Assembly (NCBI GenBank): GCA_025506515.1
Contig: CM046447.1
Span: 88,539,498 to 88,603,497, forward strand
DNA: 64,000 nt
Direction of reading: 5' to 3'
Source: Flaveria trinervia
Taxonomy: Eukaryota > Streptophyta > Magnoliopsida > Asterales > Asteraceae
In this document: piece by piece, positions 48,875-60,250 of the stretch
Numbering within the stretch: position 1 is the first letter of the stretch
Layout: each line of letters begins with the position of its first letter
Notes under the pieces: generated by a model
Databases searched by the model: none
What the model was told of the DNA's origin: nothing
What the model saw: only the letters and a program-made list of their open reading frames with translations
Made by a program: the position numbers and the translations under genes

Positions 48875-50819
48875 ACCTAGATCTCTCTAATGTCTTGTTT
48901 TCTGCATCACCTCCTCATATTTCTTGTACTTGTCCTCTTTTGTGACTCCCGCATGAATCTCAAACGCGAAGCAGAGTCTTATGACATTTTGGAACTGGAG
49001 GGCTTGTACAATATCTTGCGTATCATAGAATAGTGGCCACTTGTATAGCGTGTAGACATCATTTGCTGACAAGTTGGTAAGCCACATTGGGTCGAATACC
49101 CTGATCGTATCCATTTGGCCCTCTTTGTTTAGGACTATGACTGCTTCAGCTGTTCTCTAATCGTATTACCACCACTTAAGTGTGGAGTGAAGTCCTGTGG
49201 CATTTCCCTGAGTGGGATTCTTGACATTGTGCGCGGAGGACTCACTTCAACACTATCTTCGGCTTTCCAGTAATGGCATCAACCTCAGACCTTCTGATAT
49301 ACCTTGTAGGCTGTTGGGGTCTGAAGTTAACCCACCTGGTGTGGTACTCCTTCTTTAGGGCAGCCTCGAACCAGCCTGACATCTTCCTCGGTCAACATAC
49401 AAAAGCGTTAGTTTGGCCAGCTGGTTGAGCTCAAAACCTGGTAGAGTCTTCAGATCATGTGGGAATCTGAAGTACTCTATGCCCTTTTCCCTCTTAACTG
49501 CATATATATAAAGATCGTCAAAATACGCCCACGCTATGAGTCCTGCTAGTCACCTTATGATGTTTCTTGACTCTATAGAGTTTGGTGTAGGCATCCTGTT
49601 TTGGTGCAGCGCGTTGGCCTCTAACTACTTCAAAACACGCAGCCCACTCAGCCTTTCGGATATCGACATCTCATTTGAGGCTTGGGCCGTTTCCTCTACT
49701 TTCTCCGACTCTTGCTCCATCTTGTCTAACACCTCAAAAGTATCGCTGACGAGGGATTCACCCAGATTGGGGACCACATTTCCCTCATTGTCAGCGTACT
49801 GAGGGTAGTGCTCGGCAGTGACATCTTCAATCTCAATTTCATCAACATCGTTGAGCTCTTCGTCACTGGTCGAGTCGCATGTCAGAGCATCCTTCACTAT
49901 CTCATCTAGATTGAGCTTGAAGATCTCTGCGAGTTGCTCGTTTGATAGGTCGTGAATTATTTCCCCTTCTTTAGGGGTATAACTCACCGACCTCCTTACG
50001 ATCCCTTGCAGATCAGAATCATTGTTAGCTGAGTCTTGAACTGCTGAAGGGGAGCAACATCAAACTCATCCCTTTGGTAATTTGGATCTGTTGATTTACA
50101 CATTCACATATCAACCATTAGTAATTAATCAAAACAGAAATGCATTAACTTAATTTAAACATTGAATACATAGGTTTCACTACATGATTTAATACAAAAG
50201 TAATTAAATACATAAACATCTAATCTTACTTTTGTCCTGTATCATCGTCTCGTCACTTGGTGGAGCAGAGGAAGAAGCTAGTTGGTCTTGTCTGTTCTTG
50301 GACATCCTCTCTTGACCTGAAGCAGAGGCCGATGCAGCTGCATCTCCTCCTGCTGTATCATCATCATCATCCTTCTCCTCTGTCCTTTCTTCTTCTGTCC
50401 CCTCATCCTCCTCTGTCTCATCCTCATATCCTCATCATCTCATCATCTTCATCATCCGTCTCCCTCTTTGATCTTCAAGGGCTCCTCCTTAGATCCCTTT
50501 AGCTTTAACATGATCGTCTTCTTCGCGCTCCTCCAACTCCTCTATCTTCTTGTTTGATGTGACACTATGTGCTTGAATTTGGGCTATTTCATGCTCTGAG
50601 CAGCCATCTGTTGGGCCTACTCCTCTATCACTCGAGCCTGCTCTTCTATCTAGTGAGACTGAGCAGCTGTAAGATCAGCAAGCTGGCAGATCTGAGCTGC
50701 CTTCTCCTCATCTGCGGCTAATAGGCGCATCACCATCCTGTTGAGCGCAGACAGTTGTTCCTCTACCCCCAATTGGAGGTAGAGGTGATCCATAAGTATG
50801 AGATGGATGGGTTGAGGAT

Positions 50820-51062
50820 CCAGTTTGGTGGGTAGTGGTGGTGGTGGTGGCTGTAGTGAAGATGGGTCTACGAAATAGTGGAGGTGATGTGGGAGTGAAA
50901 GATATGGTGGTAGATGGAATCTGTACAGTGGTGGGAGGTGTGGTGGTGGTAGTAGTAGCTGTGGCAGATGTGGTGGCTACGGTGGTGGATGGTATGCTTG
51001 TGGAAGTGGTAGTGGTGGTGGCAGATGTGGTGGCTGTGATGGTAACGAAGGTGAGACATCTT
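50820..51062. repeat. GGTGGT-rich low-complexity stretch
   Basis: GTGGTGGTGG and GCAGATGTGGTGGCT repeat within ORF3 of element C; opposite-strand frames here (His- or Val-rich) are artefacts. Confidence 0.7.
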
Positions 51063-51193
51063 TTCTTCTTCTACTGGCCATAGGGTTGAGCCATCCTTTT
51101 CCTCCTCGTTCCCATTGAGGTGGATGCTCCCCCTCCCTACACCCTGCTAGCTGGCTCCGGTACATAACTCGGATCCGTGGCTGTCTCTCCTGG

Positions 51194-51954
51194 TAGAGGG
51201 GTACAAACCGGGCTTTTTTTAAAACCGTTTGGGTTCCAAACCGGAACGGTTTGGTCAAGGCGGTCAAAACCGGTTTGGACTCAAACCGGTTCGGGTTCTA
51301 AACCGGTTTGGACTTAGAAAAACCCAAACCTTTTGGGCCGGTTTGAAACCGGTTTGGGCCGGTTTGAAAACCGTTTGGGCCCAAACCGGTTAGTTTTTTT
51401 TAAAATGTTATAAATTAAATAAATAATTAATTGTAAAAAATTAATCAACTTATAAGATGAATGTTACATATAATTGTATAAATTAAATAACCTATAAGAT
51501 ACATTTACGTATTTTTATTTGTAAAAATTAAAACATATAAAATTAGGAAAATTACATAATTGTTTTTAAAAACAAAGTACATAATTTCAAATTAAGTACA
51601 TAATTTAAAATCAAAGTGAAATATATAATATATAAAACATAGAAACAATTAGACATAAAATTTTAAATAATTGTTTGAAAACCGTTTGGGACCGGTTTGA
51701 AACCGGTTTGGGAACCGGTTTGAAACCGGTTTGGGAACCGGTTTGAACCGTTTGGGAACCGGTTTGTAATCGGTTTGAAACCGGTTTGGAACGAACGGGT
51801 TAGAAACCGGTTTGAAAGGGGAAACCTACAACCGAACCTAAACCGTCGGGTTGGGCCGGTTTGAAACCGGTTTGGGTCAAACCGGTTGGGCCCAAACCGG
51901 TTTTTTTTTTTTTTTTCCGAACCGGTTTTCGAACGGTTTTTATGCCCACCTCTA
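51194..51954. mobile_element. hAT-like MITE with AAACCGGTTT arrays
   Basis: Left end TAGAGGGGTACAAACCGG; the right end, complemented, TAGAGGTGGGCATAAAAACC. These match hAT-type termini. Flanks CTCCTGG (51187-51193) and CTCCTGA (51955-51961) look like a roughly 8-bp target duplication with a change. Arms of 200-270 bp are arrays of the palindrome AAACCGGTTT spaced by TGGG or GGG; the centre (51400-51670) is AT-rich and has no gene. It interrupts ORF3 of element C. Confidence 0.8.
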
Positions 51955-53008
51955 CTCCTGAGTCTCGTGGGTGTTCACCAACCGCCCTTAGCCCATGTTC
52001 CGTGGGAACAACCTTGCTTCCCACAGTAACGTGTCAAGGGCTCCTCTTTCGACCCTCTTCCTCCTCACCAAGAACAAAATCCTGATGGAAACCAGCAGAC
52101 TCAGTCCCATCGTGGGTGGATGGTGGAGATGGTATATCAGTGGTAGTGGCCCTAGATGGAATGGGGCCTGTATATCCACCATCACCACTGTCGTCATCAT
52201 CGTCGTCATCAACTGGTAGACCTATAGGTTCAGAATCAGAGTCACCGTCATCATGACGCCATTTTCGTCTTCCCAGCGCCACATAGTTCTCGTTTGCCAA
52301 ATGGCCAATCAACCTCTTCACAAGGGGCTTCACTTGTTTGCCCTTATACACCCTCATTCGACCCAAGGTCGTGTCATCCATAATTTCCAAAGTAACTGCA
52401 TCATGACTCTCCTTTGAGAGAAGTGGCAGCTTGTCATTGAAGATTAGCTGTAGAAACCTGGGGTACATATAGAATCCTTCCTTCCCTTTTGCTTCCAGGT
52501 TCTCTATCAGATAGGAAAAGATCATACTCGAGAAGCTGAAAGGGTGGTTCAACACCAGTGCCATGAAGGCATTTTGAATCTGATCTGATAGATCATCAAA
52601 CCCACCCCTCCTCGAAGCAATGCACTTCAGAATCACATGTGCCAAGTATTTGTACTAAGGCACGGTTGCTCTTATTGAGCACACCTGAGTTTATGTCCCC
52701 CGCATACTTGATTCTGAGGAAGCAGCCCCTCACAGTCAGTGGATGTAATCTGGTGGGGTGATTCGTATCATCCCCAATTCAAGAACTTTCTGGAAATCAG
52801 CAGCAGTAACCTCGATATCCTGACCCAGAATGGAGCTCCGTATACTGTACGGCTCACGAAAGCGATCAACTGAGGCATTCTCCCAGAATGCCTGGTGTAA
52901 TGACCTGTAGGGCGTGCAAGGTGTAGATATAGCCTTATGTATCCGGGAGCGTCTAAGGAAGGCTATAATCTCTGTGAACTCGGCCCCGTTCCGAGTAGTA
53001 TGATCCAA

Positions 53009-55740
53009 GTGAGCACATATTTTTGCTTTGGTTAATGGACCATCTATCAGCCATTTTTCTAAAACACAAGACCAGAATCATTAGTTCATAATACATCAAA
53101 ATTCAGTTCTAAGTGTAATGTTTAAATTCATTCTGATTCATTCGTGTGAATGAATCATGCGACTGGAGTCAGTCGCTTGTTCTTTCGTGCGACTGAGCTC
53201 GTTCAGGTGAATGAGACATGCGACTGAGTTCAATCTGCTGACTGAGTCTGCGATTGGGTCAGTCGGTCGACTGAACTCATTTGCATGGTTCATTCATCCG
53301 ATTGACCCAATCGCAAGATTCAATCGTGCGATTGGAGTTCATCCGGACGACCAGTCGCTTGTACCACTGTTCAATTGCTTGTGATTCGAATCTTGACCAA
53401 TTCAAGCAATTTACATGGTTTAATGTTCCATTAGACTCGCCATCATGTCACTAATAACCTATTAAACTTAATTTTAACATTTTGCTATTTTATGTAGGTT
53501 ATTAGGGCATTTTTCAGTCTGGTTCTTGTTTCAATTCAAATATCACATATTTGGATTCAAGATCTTCTGATTTCGGTAAGATTTAACTGCAATGTACCTG
53601 TATAATCGTCAATCGAGCGTCAGAGAATCAACAGCAATGTGAACACAAGATCTCTAGAATTTTGGCAGAGTAACGGGAAGAAATGCGATTTGGGTGCATT
53701 TGAGAGTGATGAGTACAACGCGATCGACTGAGGCCCTTTAAACTGAACCGAAGTTCAATCGGCCGACTGGCCTCATTCGCTCAGTTCATTCGAGCGACTG
53801 AGGTTCAGTCGTGCGATTGGTCAGTCGTCGGCCGCTGAGTCTCAGTCGGCCGACGAGAGACTGAGTCTATCGTTCGACTGACTCATTCGTGCTCTTTCAT
53901 TCCACCTCAGTTAACTGACTGAGTCTCAGTCGGTCGACTGACTCATTCGCACCCTGTCATTCGGTCGAATGGATCATTCTTATACCGCCATTCGGGTGAA
54001 TGACTAAATTTCATGTCCAGTCATGCGAATGGGATCCATTCGCATGGTTGGTCCATATTCATGGTCCAATCATGCGAATGTGTCACACTTAGTGAATGTT
54101 CTGCCATTTTGAACATTTTACTTTTAAGACCCTTTTAACTTTTGAAATAAACATTATGAATGTTTTTTATCATCTCAGACATGATCATTTTAACCCATTT
54201 AGTCACCTCAAACATGACTCTTTTAAACACTTTGCCCACTCAGACGAGTACTGTAAACTTGAAAATTCATGGGTCATCTCAGACATGAACCTTTTAGTGA
54301 GTTATCCCTTATCTATTTTCATGATGTAGTCCGGAAAAAAAAACAAAAATCAAAAGACTAAGTAATAATAATAAAAAGTAAACTAACGTACCAAAAATAG
54401 ACTTGTTTTTTTTGGCTTTTTGTGAGAGATAAATCCTAAGATAGAAATCTACGGGATTTGGTTCCGGAATAGGCAGCTTCAACTTAGATTTCCACACCTG
54501 GACCAATTCAATTTTGGAATCATACAGGCAAGTCAAATCATTTGGGACTTGTTGTCAAAATCTTTTGATGCCTATTCTTGGTTTTCATCCAGAGTCGGTA
54601 GCAACTTTTAGGAAATCATACTGGAACTATTAGATTACCACATTGATTTGAACTTTCAAGAATTGTAGCCACAATAATTGTCAGTATATTTGTCCTCTTA
54701 ATCCATACACAGACTTTTGACATAGACTGGTGATAGGTTTAGGTTTAATTATTTCAACTAACATTTGTGGATCCCACACTTATATGGTAATCAACATTCC
54801 TCAGGAGCTTTTGAGCGCTCTACTACGGGTATTTTACAAGAAGAGACTATTCTTAGAGATTTCAAAGAGAAGCCAATCCTCAGGTCAGTGCCATCGCACA
54901 GCAGAGAGGCGGCAAACAACAATGAATTCTAGAATATCTAGGTTATGCTTATCCTCAGGTCAGTGCCATCGCACAGCAGAGAGGCACACACCTATCTCCT
55001 TGTTAGAGCAGCTTGATTTTATTTTTCACAAAATGCACCAACAACATAAGTCAGTAGCTTGATAGCATTTTTCTTTCATTTTTTTTCGTGCTTTGCTCTA
55101 TTTATGGTCATCCGCACACATTTGTGGCGTTTACAAGCTCATTACCCCTTATTGGAATATTGTTGGTGTTAACCAGTGATAAGATGGAAGCCCACAGTTA
55201 GTTGAACAACTTAGTTTGATCTTGAAATCACCAGTCAGGTCTTCTCATCTATTGTGTTGAATCTACCGACATATCATTTGTGATCTAGCAACAACCTCTA
55301 GGTCTACTCTCTGTGTGTTACCTTCATAGTTACCAGTTTTTCTATCATCTTCCCTTTTTGTATTGCTTAGACTACACAGACTTATACTTTGAATTTTGCA
55401 TCTTTCTAAATTAAATTTTTAAAGTCCCTCTTGATTTGTTCTTGTGTACTATCATATTCCAAAGGGTTTGAATCGGTATCACAGATACGATCTACCTTAT
55501 ATCAGCTTCCACTCCTTCTCTCTCGTCTCTTTTTTTTATAATTTTCTTGCTGACTTATTCTCCCCCTAAAATACTAACATCATAACTGGTATAATTATTT
55601 TAGGATTTTAATAAATAGCAGAATACCATGAGTTTAAATTTAAAACGGACTAAAGTGAAATAAAATGAAAGAATTACTAAGCTACATCGGACTACACATG
55701 ATCATCATCAGGAATAACATCACTTTGCTTTTTAACGTCG
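53009..55740 (-). other. Long spacer between RNase H and ORF3 of element C
   Basis: No conserved protein is seen. 53129-53360 and 53750-54080 are dense in AGTCG-NN-CGACT motifs, for example AGTCGGTCGACT at 53261-53272 and 53928-53939. 54120-54300 has CTCAGACATGA phrases repeated about every 50-60 bp. 54876-54910 and 54951-54985 are 35-bp direct repeats with period 75. The rest is unassigned. Confidence 0.65.
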
Positions 55741-56570
55741 TTGACCTCTAGCAGATATTGAAAATGTGGTTTATCAAAGGCTTTAGTATAGAGGTCAGCG
55801 CGTTGAAAATCAGTATTAATTTTTACCATATCATTAAGTTCTTTTCAAAACAATCTCTTATGAAATGGTATTTAATACCGATATGTTTGGTCTTTGGATG
55901 TTGGACCGGATTTTTATTTACTGCAATTGCAGCAGAGTTATCAACAAAAATAGGAGTAGAAGAAAACTTTAACTGTAATCCCCATTTGTTATTGAATCCA
56001 GATGATTTGTGAACAGCAACTTGCAGCAGCAACGTATTCGGCTTCACAGGTTGACAATGCAACCGATGTCTGCTTCTTACACTGCCAGGTAACTAATCTT
56101 CTCCCAAAGAATTGACACCCTTCTGATGTAGACTTGTAATTCATCTTACAGCCCCCGTAATCCGAGTCACTATACGCAGTGAGCTCAAAGTCATCATCTT
56201 GAGGATACCACACCCAAGTGTGGGTGTACCCTTCAGATAACGAAAATATCCTTTTGACCCGATCAGATGGTTGACCCTTAGGCTTAGCCTGATATCTAGA
56301 ACATAAACATGTAGCATACATGATATCAAGTCTTGAGGCAGTGAGATACATGAGGGATCCAATCATTCCTCGGTACATTGTGGCATCTACAAGATCTCCA
56401 TTTTCATCAGGGCTATATCGTGATTCGTAGAAGTGGAGTCCCAGTAGCAGAAGCATTTCCATGTCAAAACGACTGAGAATGTCTCCTACATACTTGGTTG
56501 ATGTAGAAATATTCCATTTGGAGTCTGATCCACCTGTAACCTGAGAAAGAACTTCATCTCCCCATAGCAC
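55741..56570 (-). pseudogene. Element C RNase H
   Basis: The block 56570-55989 shows the RT tail (KYVGDILSRFDMEM), then YRGMIGSLMYLTASRLDIMY, AYSDSDYGGCKMNYKSTSEG, VTWQCKKQTSVALSTCEAEY and VAAASCCSQIIW, all standard copia RNase H blocks. 56062-55823 continues in another frame with FVDNSAAIAVNKNPVQHPKT and HIGIKYHFIRDCFE. A frameshift between them and one near 56310 inactivate the domain. Confidence 0.87.
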
Positions 56571-57230
56571 TCATCTCAAATTCTTTCATAACTGCTTCAA
56601 ATTCTTGCATAACTCTTTGTTCTTTGAACCGAAGATTATGTCATCGAAATAGATCTGTATGAGCAGTAGGTCGCCATTTTTTTCTTTGATGAACAGTGTG
56701 CAGTCAATGACTCCCCTGCGAAAGCCGTGTTTCTCAAGATGAGTCGAGAGTTCTCATACCAAGCTCGTGGAGCTTGATGAAGCCCTATAAAGCCTTGTCG
56801 AGTTTGTAAACTCTATCCCGATGATAAGGATCTTCAAATCCCTCAGGTTGATTGACATAGACTGTTTCTCTGATTTCCCCATGAAGGAATGCACTCTTCA
56901 CATCTAATTGGTAGACTTTAATCTTCATGTACGATGCATAGGCAAGGAAGATGCGAATGGCTTCCATCCGTGCCACGGGTGCAAACACTTCATTGTAGTC
57001 AATTCCCTCGACTTGGCAAAATCCTAGAACCACCAATCGAGCCTTGTTCCTGATAATGACTCCTTGGTCATCTTTCTTGCATTTTAAAATCCATTTGGTG
57101 CCAATGACCTTAGCACCTTTAGGTCTATCAACCAGAGTCCATACACCTAACTTCTTGAACTGAAGAAGTTTCTTCTTGCATGGCACTCACCCACGCCTCA
57201 TTTTAGTGCATCACTGACGTATTTGGCTCA
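56571..57230 (-). pseudogene. Element C reverse transcriptase
   Basis: 57186-56785 is open and carries GVWTLVDRPKGAKVIGTKWI, NKARLVVLGFCQVEGIDYNE, FAPVARMEAIRIF, VYQLDVKSAFLHGEI (first catalytic Asp) and YVNQPEGFEDP. It stops at 56785 near the KALYGL-type block. Farther on, another frame has IQIYFDDIIFGS at about 56657-56622, so the catalytic box reads Y-F-D-D (56640-56651), not the usual Y-V-D-D. The polypeptide is broken by at least two frameshifts. Confidence 0.87.
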
Positions 57231-58570
57231 AACTGTGAGACAAAACACCGATAAGCACCATCATGAATATATCCCTTTTCCATAACTGAGGCGTAATCAG
57301 CTGAGTATAGCTGATTTCGGGTTTGTACTCCTGATCTGACATCCCCAATGACATTGTTTAGGGGATGATAGACGTTAGTCGTGATCCTGGAGTAGTAGGA
57401 ACAGCTACCTCAGAGCCAAGATTATGAACATTTGGTTCTGCAGCTGAGGTAGTTGGAGTTTGAGGCTCCGAAGTCGAAGGTACATCACTGGTAGATGCTT
57501 GTGGACTTTCAGGAACTGGAACCTGTTCCTCCTGACTGTTCTGGTCATCTTCTTCAGCTTCATCTTCAGAGGAGGAGTCACTGTCGTCGACTAATCCCCC
57601 TGACTGAGTAGATGATCCTCCAGTGAGCTTGATGTTGGTGTATTCAAGATATCATACATCATCCGTGTAGCTAACTCGTCATTCGAGGGGAGAGAGAGAT
57701 GTTGAAGGACTTGAAGAATCCATCATAGTCGAAGAAATAGGGGGTCCTTTGCCAGTAGGTGGTGTGGTATATCGCTGAACGTCAACATTACACCACACTT
57801 CTACTAGACCCGTTGAGTTGTTGTAAACCCTCTTGTTCGGAATGTTGTATCCTAGAAAGATTCCTTCATCCGCCTTCTCGCTGAATTTCCTTCTTGTGTT
57901 TTCTTCAGAAGTGTGCACGGTGCGCCAAATGGTTCGAGATACTCCAGATTCGGTTTGCGTCTTTGTAGTAGCTCGTAACATGTCTTGCTGTGACGCTTGA
58001 CAATCAGAACTCGATTCAGTGTATAACATGCATTAGCAACTGCCTCATTCCAAAATTGGATAGGCAGTTTCGAGTCTGCCAGCATAGTCGTGCTGTCTCA
58101 ATCAAGCTTTTGTTCTTTCGCTCAGCAACACCATTCATCTGCGGTGTAGGCAGAAGTGAATTGATGTGTACCCTTTCCTTGCAGTAAGCCTCCATCCACT
58201 GGTTCTTGAATTCGTCCCGTTGTCTGAGCGTACTTGTCTAACCTTTAGCTTGTAGAGAGATTCCAGTGTGGGTAAACTCCTTGAAGGACTCAAATGTTTC
58301 TGATTTGGACTTCAGAAACATTACCCACGAGAACCTTGAGTAGTCATCAGTACCACTAAACAGTACAAGTCGCCTCCTATGCTCTTTGTACTGACTGGAC
58401 CAAACAGATCCATGTGAAGAAGTTCAAGAGGAAGTTCTATTGAATGAATTTTCTTTTCTTATGAGACTTCTTCGTCTGTTTGCCTTTCTTGCAAGCTACA
58501 CAAAAATCAGGAAGTTGGAATTTTTGACATTAACTCCTCTCACCAGATCCTTCTGAATCAAGTAAGTGAT
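57231..58570 (-). pseudogene. Element C integrase and connection region
   Basis: The minus-strand text contains KKGKQTKK near 58480, QMNGVAERKNKSLIE near 58145-58100 with the catalytic Glu at 58123-58121, then 58085-57852 with ADSKLPIQFWNEAVANACYT and 58029-57679 in another frame with a GYNIPNKRVYN-type block. 57660-57230 is an acidic, Ser/Pro-rich connection to RT. The first catalytic Asp region (58450-58330) is shifted and hard to read. No intact enzyme. Confidence 0.75.
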
Positions 58571-59134
58571 CATCTTCCTTTGACTAATGTGTCCCATTCT
58601 CCTATGCCAGGGATGGAATCCTTCTCAGTAGCTTTAGATAGAAAAACTGAACCTCCTGATTGTTGCAGCAGCTGTTGACAGATCCAAAACAAAAGGTCTT
58701 TATATCTTGAAGCGTCATCAAAACTTGGTCTTCTGGGATCACGTAATCTTTCTTGAGCACGTAACACTTCTTGTCGTCGAAGATGACTTTAAATCCCTTA
58801 TCGCAGATTTGGGAAACAGAGAGTAAGTTATTTTGAAGTTGTTGAACATAGTTCACCTTATCAAACTTAACTTTTGATTTCCCACTTCTCCCTGAGCTGT
58901 GATATATCCTCCCTGTTTCCAGCAAACGAAACATGCCCTCCTTTTATTTGCTTGACGTTAGATAAAAGAGCCTGTTTCCTGTCATGTGCCTGGATGCTCC
59001 GCTGTCTATAATCCACGTGTTAGTTTCAGCACTGTAGCGAACACCCTGCACATACAATGTAAAGGATTAGTTTAGGTTAGGAACCCAAGCCTTTACTGGC
59101 TTGGGTTTCCCAGAGGCATCACCACATCATAAAT
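58571..59134 (-). pseudogene. Element C protease and preintegrase region
   Basis: The active-site block is WIIDSGASRHMTG with the catalytic D-S-G at 59006-58998, intact. 58934-58602 then has KVKFDKVNYVQQLQNNLLSV and QICDKGFKVIFDDKKCYVL, the usual text between protease and integrase. Frames change near 58950 and 58600. Confidence 0.8.
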
Positions 59135-60250
59135 TCAACCCATTGACCTTAGAGGGTGAGGGTAGCCCAGGTTCCTTCTTGTCATCATCATCATCAGACA
59201 GAGGTTGACTTCTTTTTCCATAAGCCAGATTTGTGCAATGCTGTTTGTGATACACAGTCGACTGGCTAACAGGTTGAACTTATGTGCACTAGTTCTTCTA
59301 GGTGGAGTTAAAGAACTCCTCTTAGAAGACCTAGGTTTTGGGTCCTGAAGTTCAATCTTTTTCCTAGGTGTCTGATAAAGAAAGCAATAGGAAGCAATGT
59401 GTCCACATCTCCACAGTTGTAGCATGACCTGCTATCAACTTTATGATTAAACTTTCTTTGTGGAGACGTGTGTGACACTCTAGTAACATCACTACTTAGG
59501 TTTTGACTCTGGTTCTTTTGATGTTTTTCCTTGTTTACAGAGTTAACTGTTTTAACATGTTTAATCTCTTTTTCTTTTGGTTAACTGGTTTTTGACTATT
59601 TAAAGTCTGTTAGGTTCTGATTTGACTCTGTTTGACCCTGACTTTAAGTTAACTTTTCAAACTCTTTTTCCAGATTAGCACAAGGCAATTTACCCTAGCC
59701 TTTGACGTGGCCTCCTTTTGTTTGTTTCCAGAGTCAATGGTTGAACATGAGGAATCTGGATCACTAACAAGAGGAGTAGACACCACATGATCCTTGATGG
59801 GATTGTCATTTACAGGTCTACTCTTAGTGTTCATCAAGGTCTCAGATGGTGGTGGAACCACTTTGTAACCCAAACCTCCCATTGTTTCTCTCACTAAGTG
59901 TTGGACTATGTGTGATGAACTTGTCCAACTGTGCAGTTTCTGTTTTAATGAGTTTACTTCTACTTCTATAACTGCCTTTTGCTTCTTAGTGTCTTCTAGG
60001 GAGTTTAGATAGTACCTAATGTCATTAGCTTGGTTAAATGCAAATACTTCGGTTCCCTAAGCTGTTTAGTCAAAAGGTCTATCTTTTCTTTGTAACTATG
60101 CTCATTTTGTTTTAATACTCGATTCGCCTCAGTGCACAGTTGTAAATCTTTTACCAAGTTATCATTATGATCTAATAACCTAGCAAATTTCTCTCTATGC
60201 TATTTCTAAATGTATTACAATCAGAACAAGCATGATTATTAAACTTTGGT
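59135..60250 (-). pseudogene. Element C gag-pol linker with second zinc knuckle
   Basis: CYNCGDV followed in a shifted frame by GHIASYC (59424-59384) gives a C-x2-C-x4-H-x4-C zinc knuckle broken by an indel. Ser/Lys-rich coding pieces surround it (59425-59135 and 59894-59649). 59900-60250 contains Gln/Glu/Leu-rich, probably coiled-coil text with several stops. Confidence 0.65.

Larger units (their letters stand above)
48887..53008 (-). pseudogene. Element C third ORF (env-like position), split by a MITE
   Basis: Blocks on the minus strand: 53008-52736 (EIIAFLRRSRIHKAISTPCT, HQAFWENASV, SIRSSILGQDIEVTAADF), 52645-52034 (AHVILKCIASRRGG, FYMYPRFLQLIFNDKLPLLS, then a run of seven Asp), the hAT-like insertion, a Pro/Ser-rich part (51193-50230), 49987-49625 (SNEQLAEIFKLNLDEIVKDA, very acidic) and 49114-48887. 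The FWEN and MYPRFLQ motifs tie it to ORF3 of A and B although overall sequence differs. No membrane segment is evident. Function unknown; env-like by position only. Confidence 0.7.

Noticed and set aside
50257..51083. Leu/Pro/Ser- and Val-rich plus-strand frames
   Set aside because: Antisense to ORF3 of element C and to GGTGGT repeats; no conserved domain.
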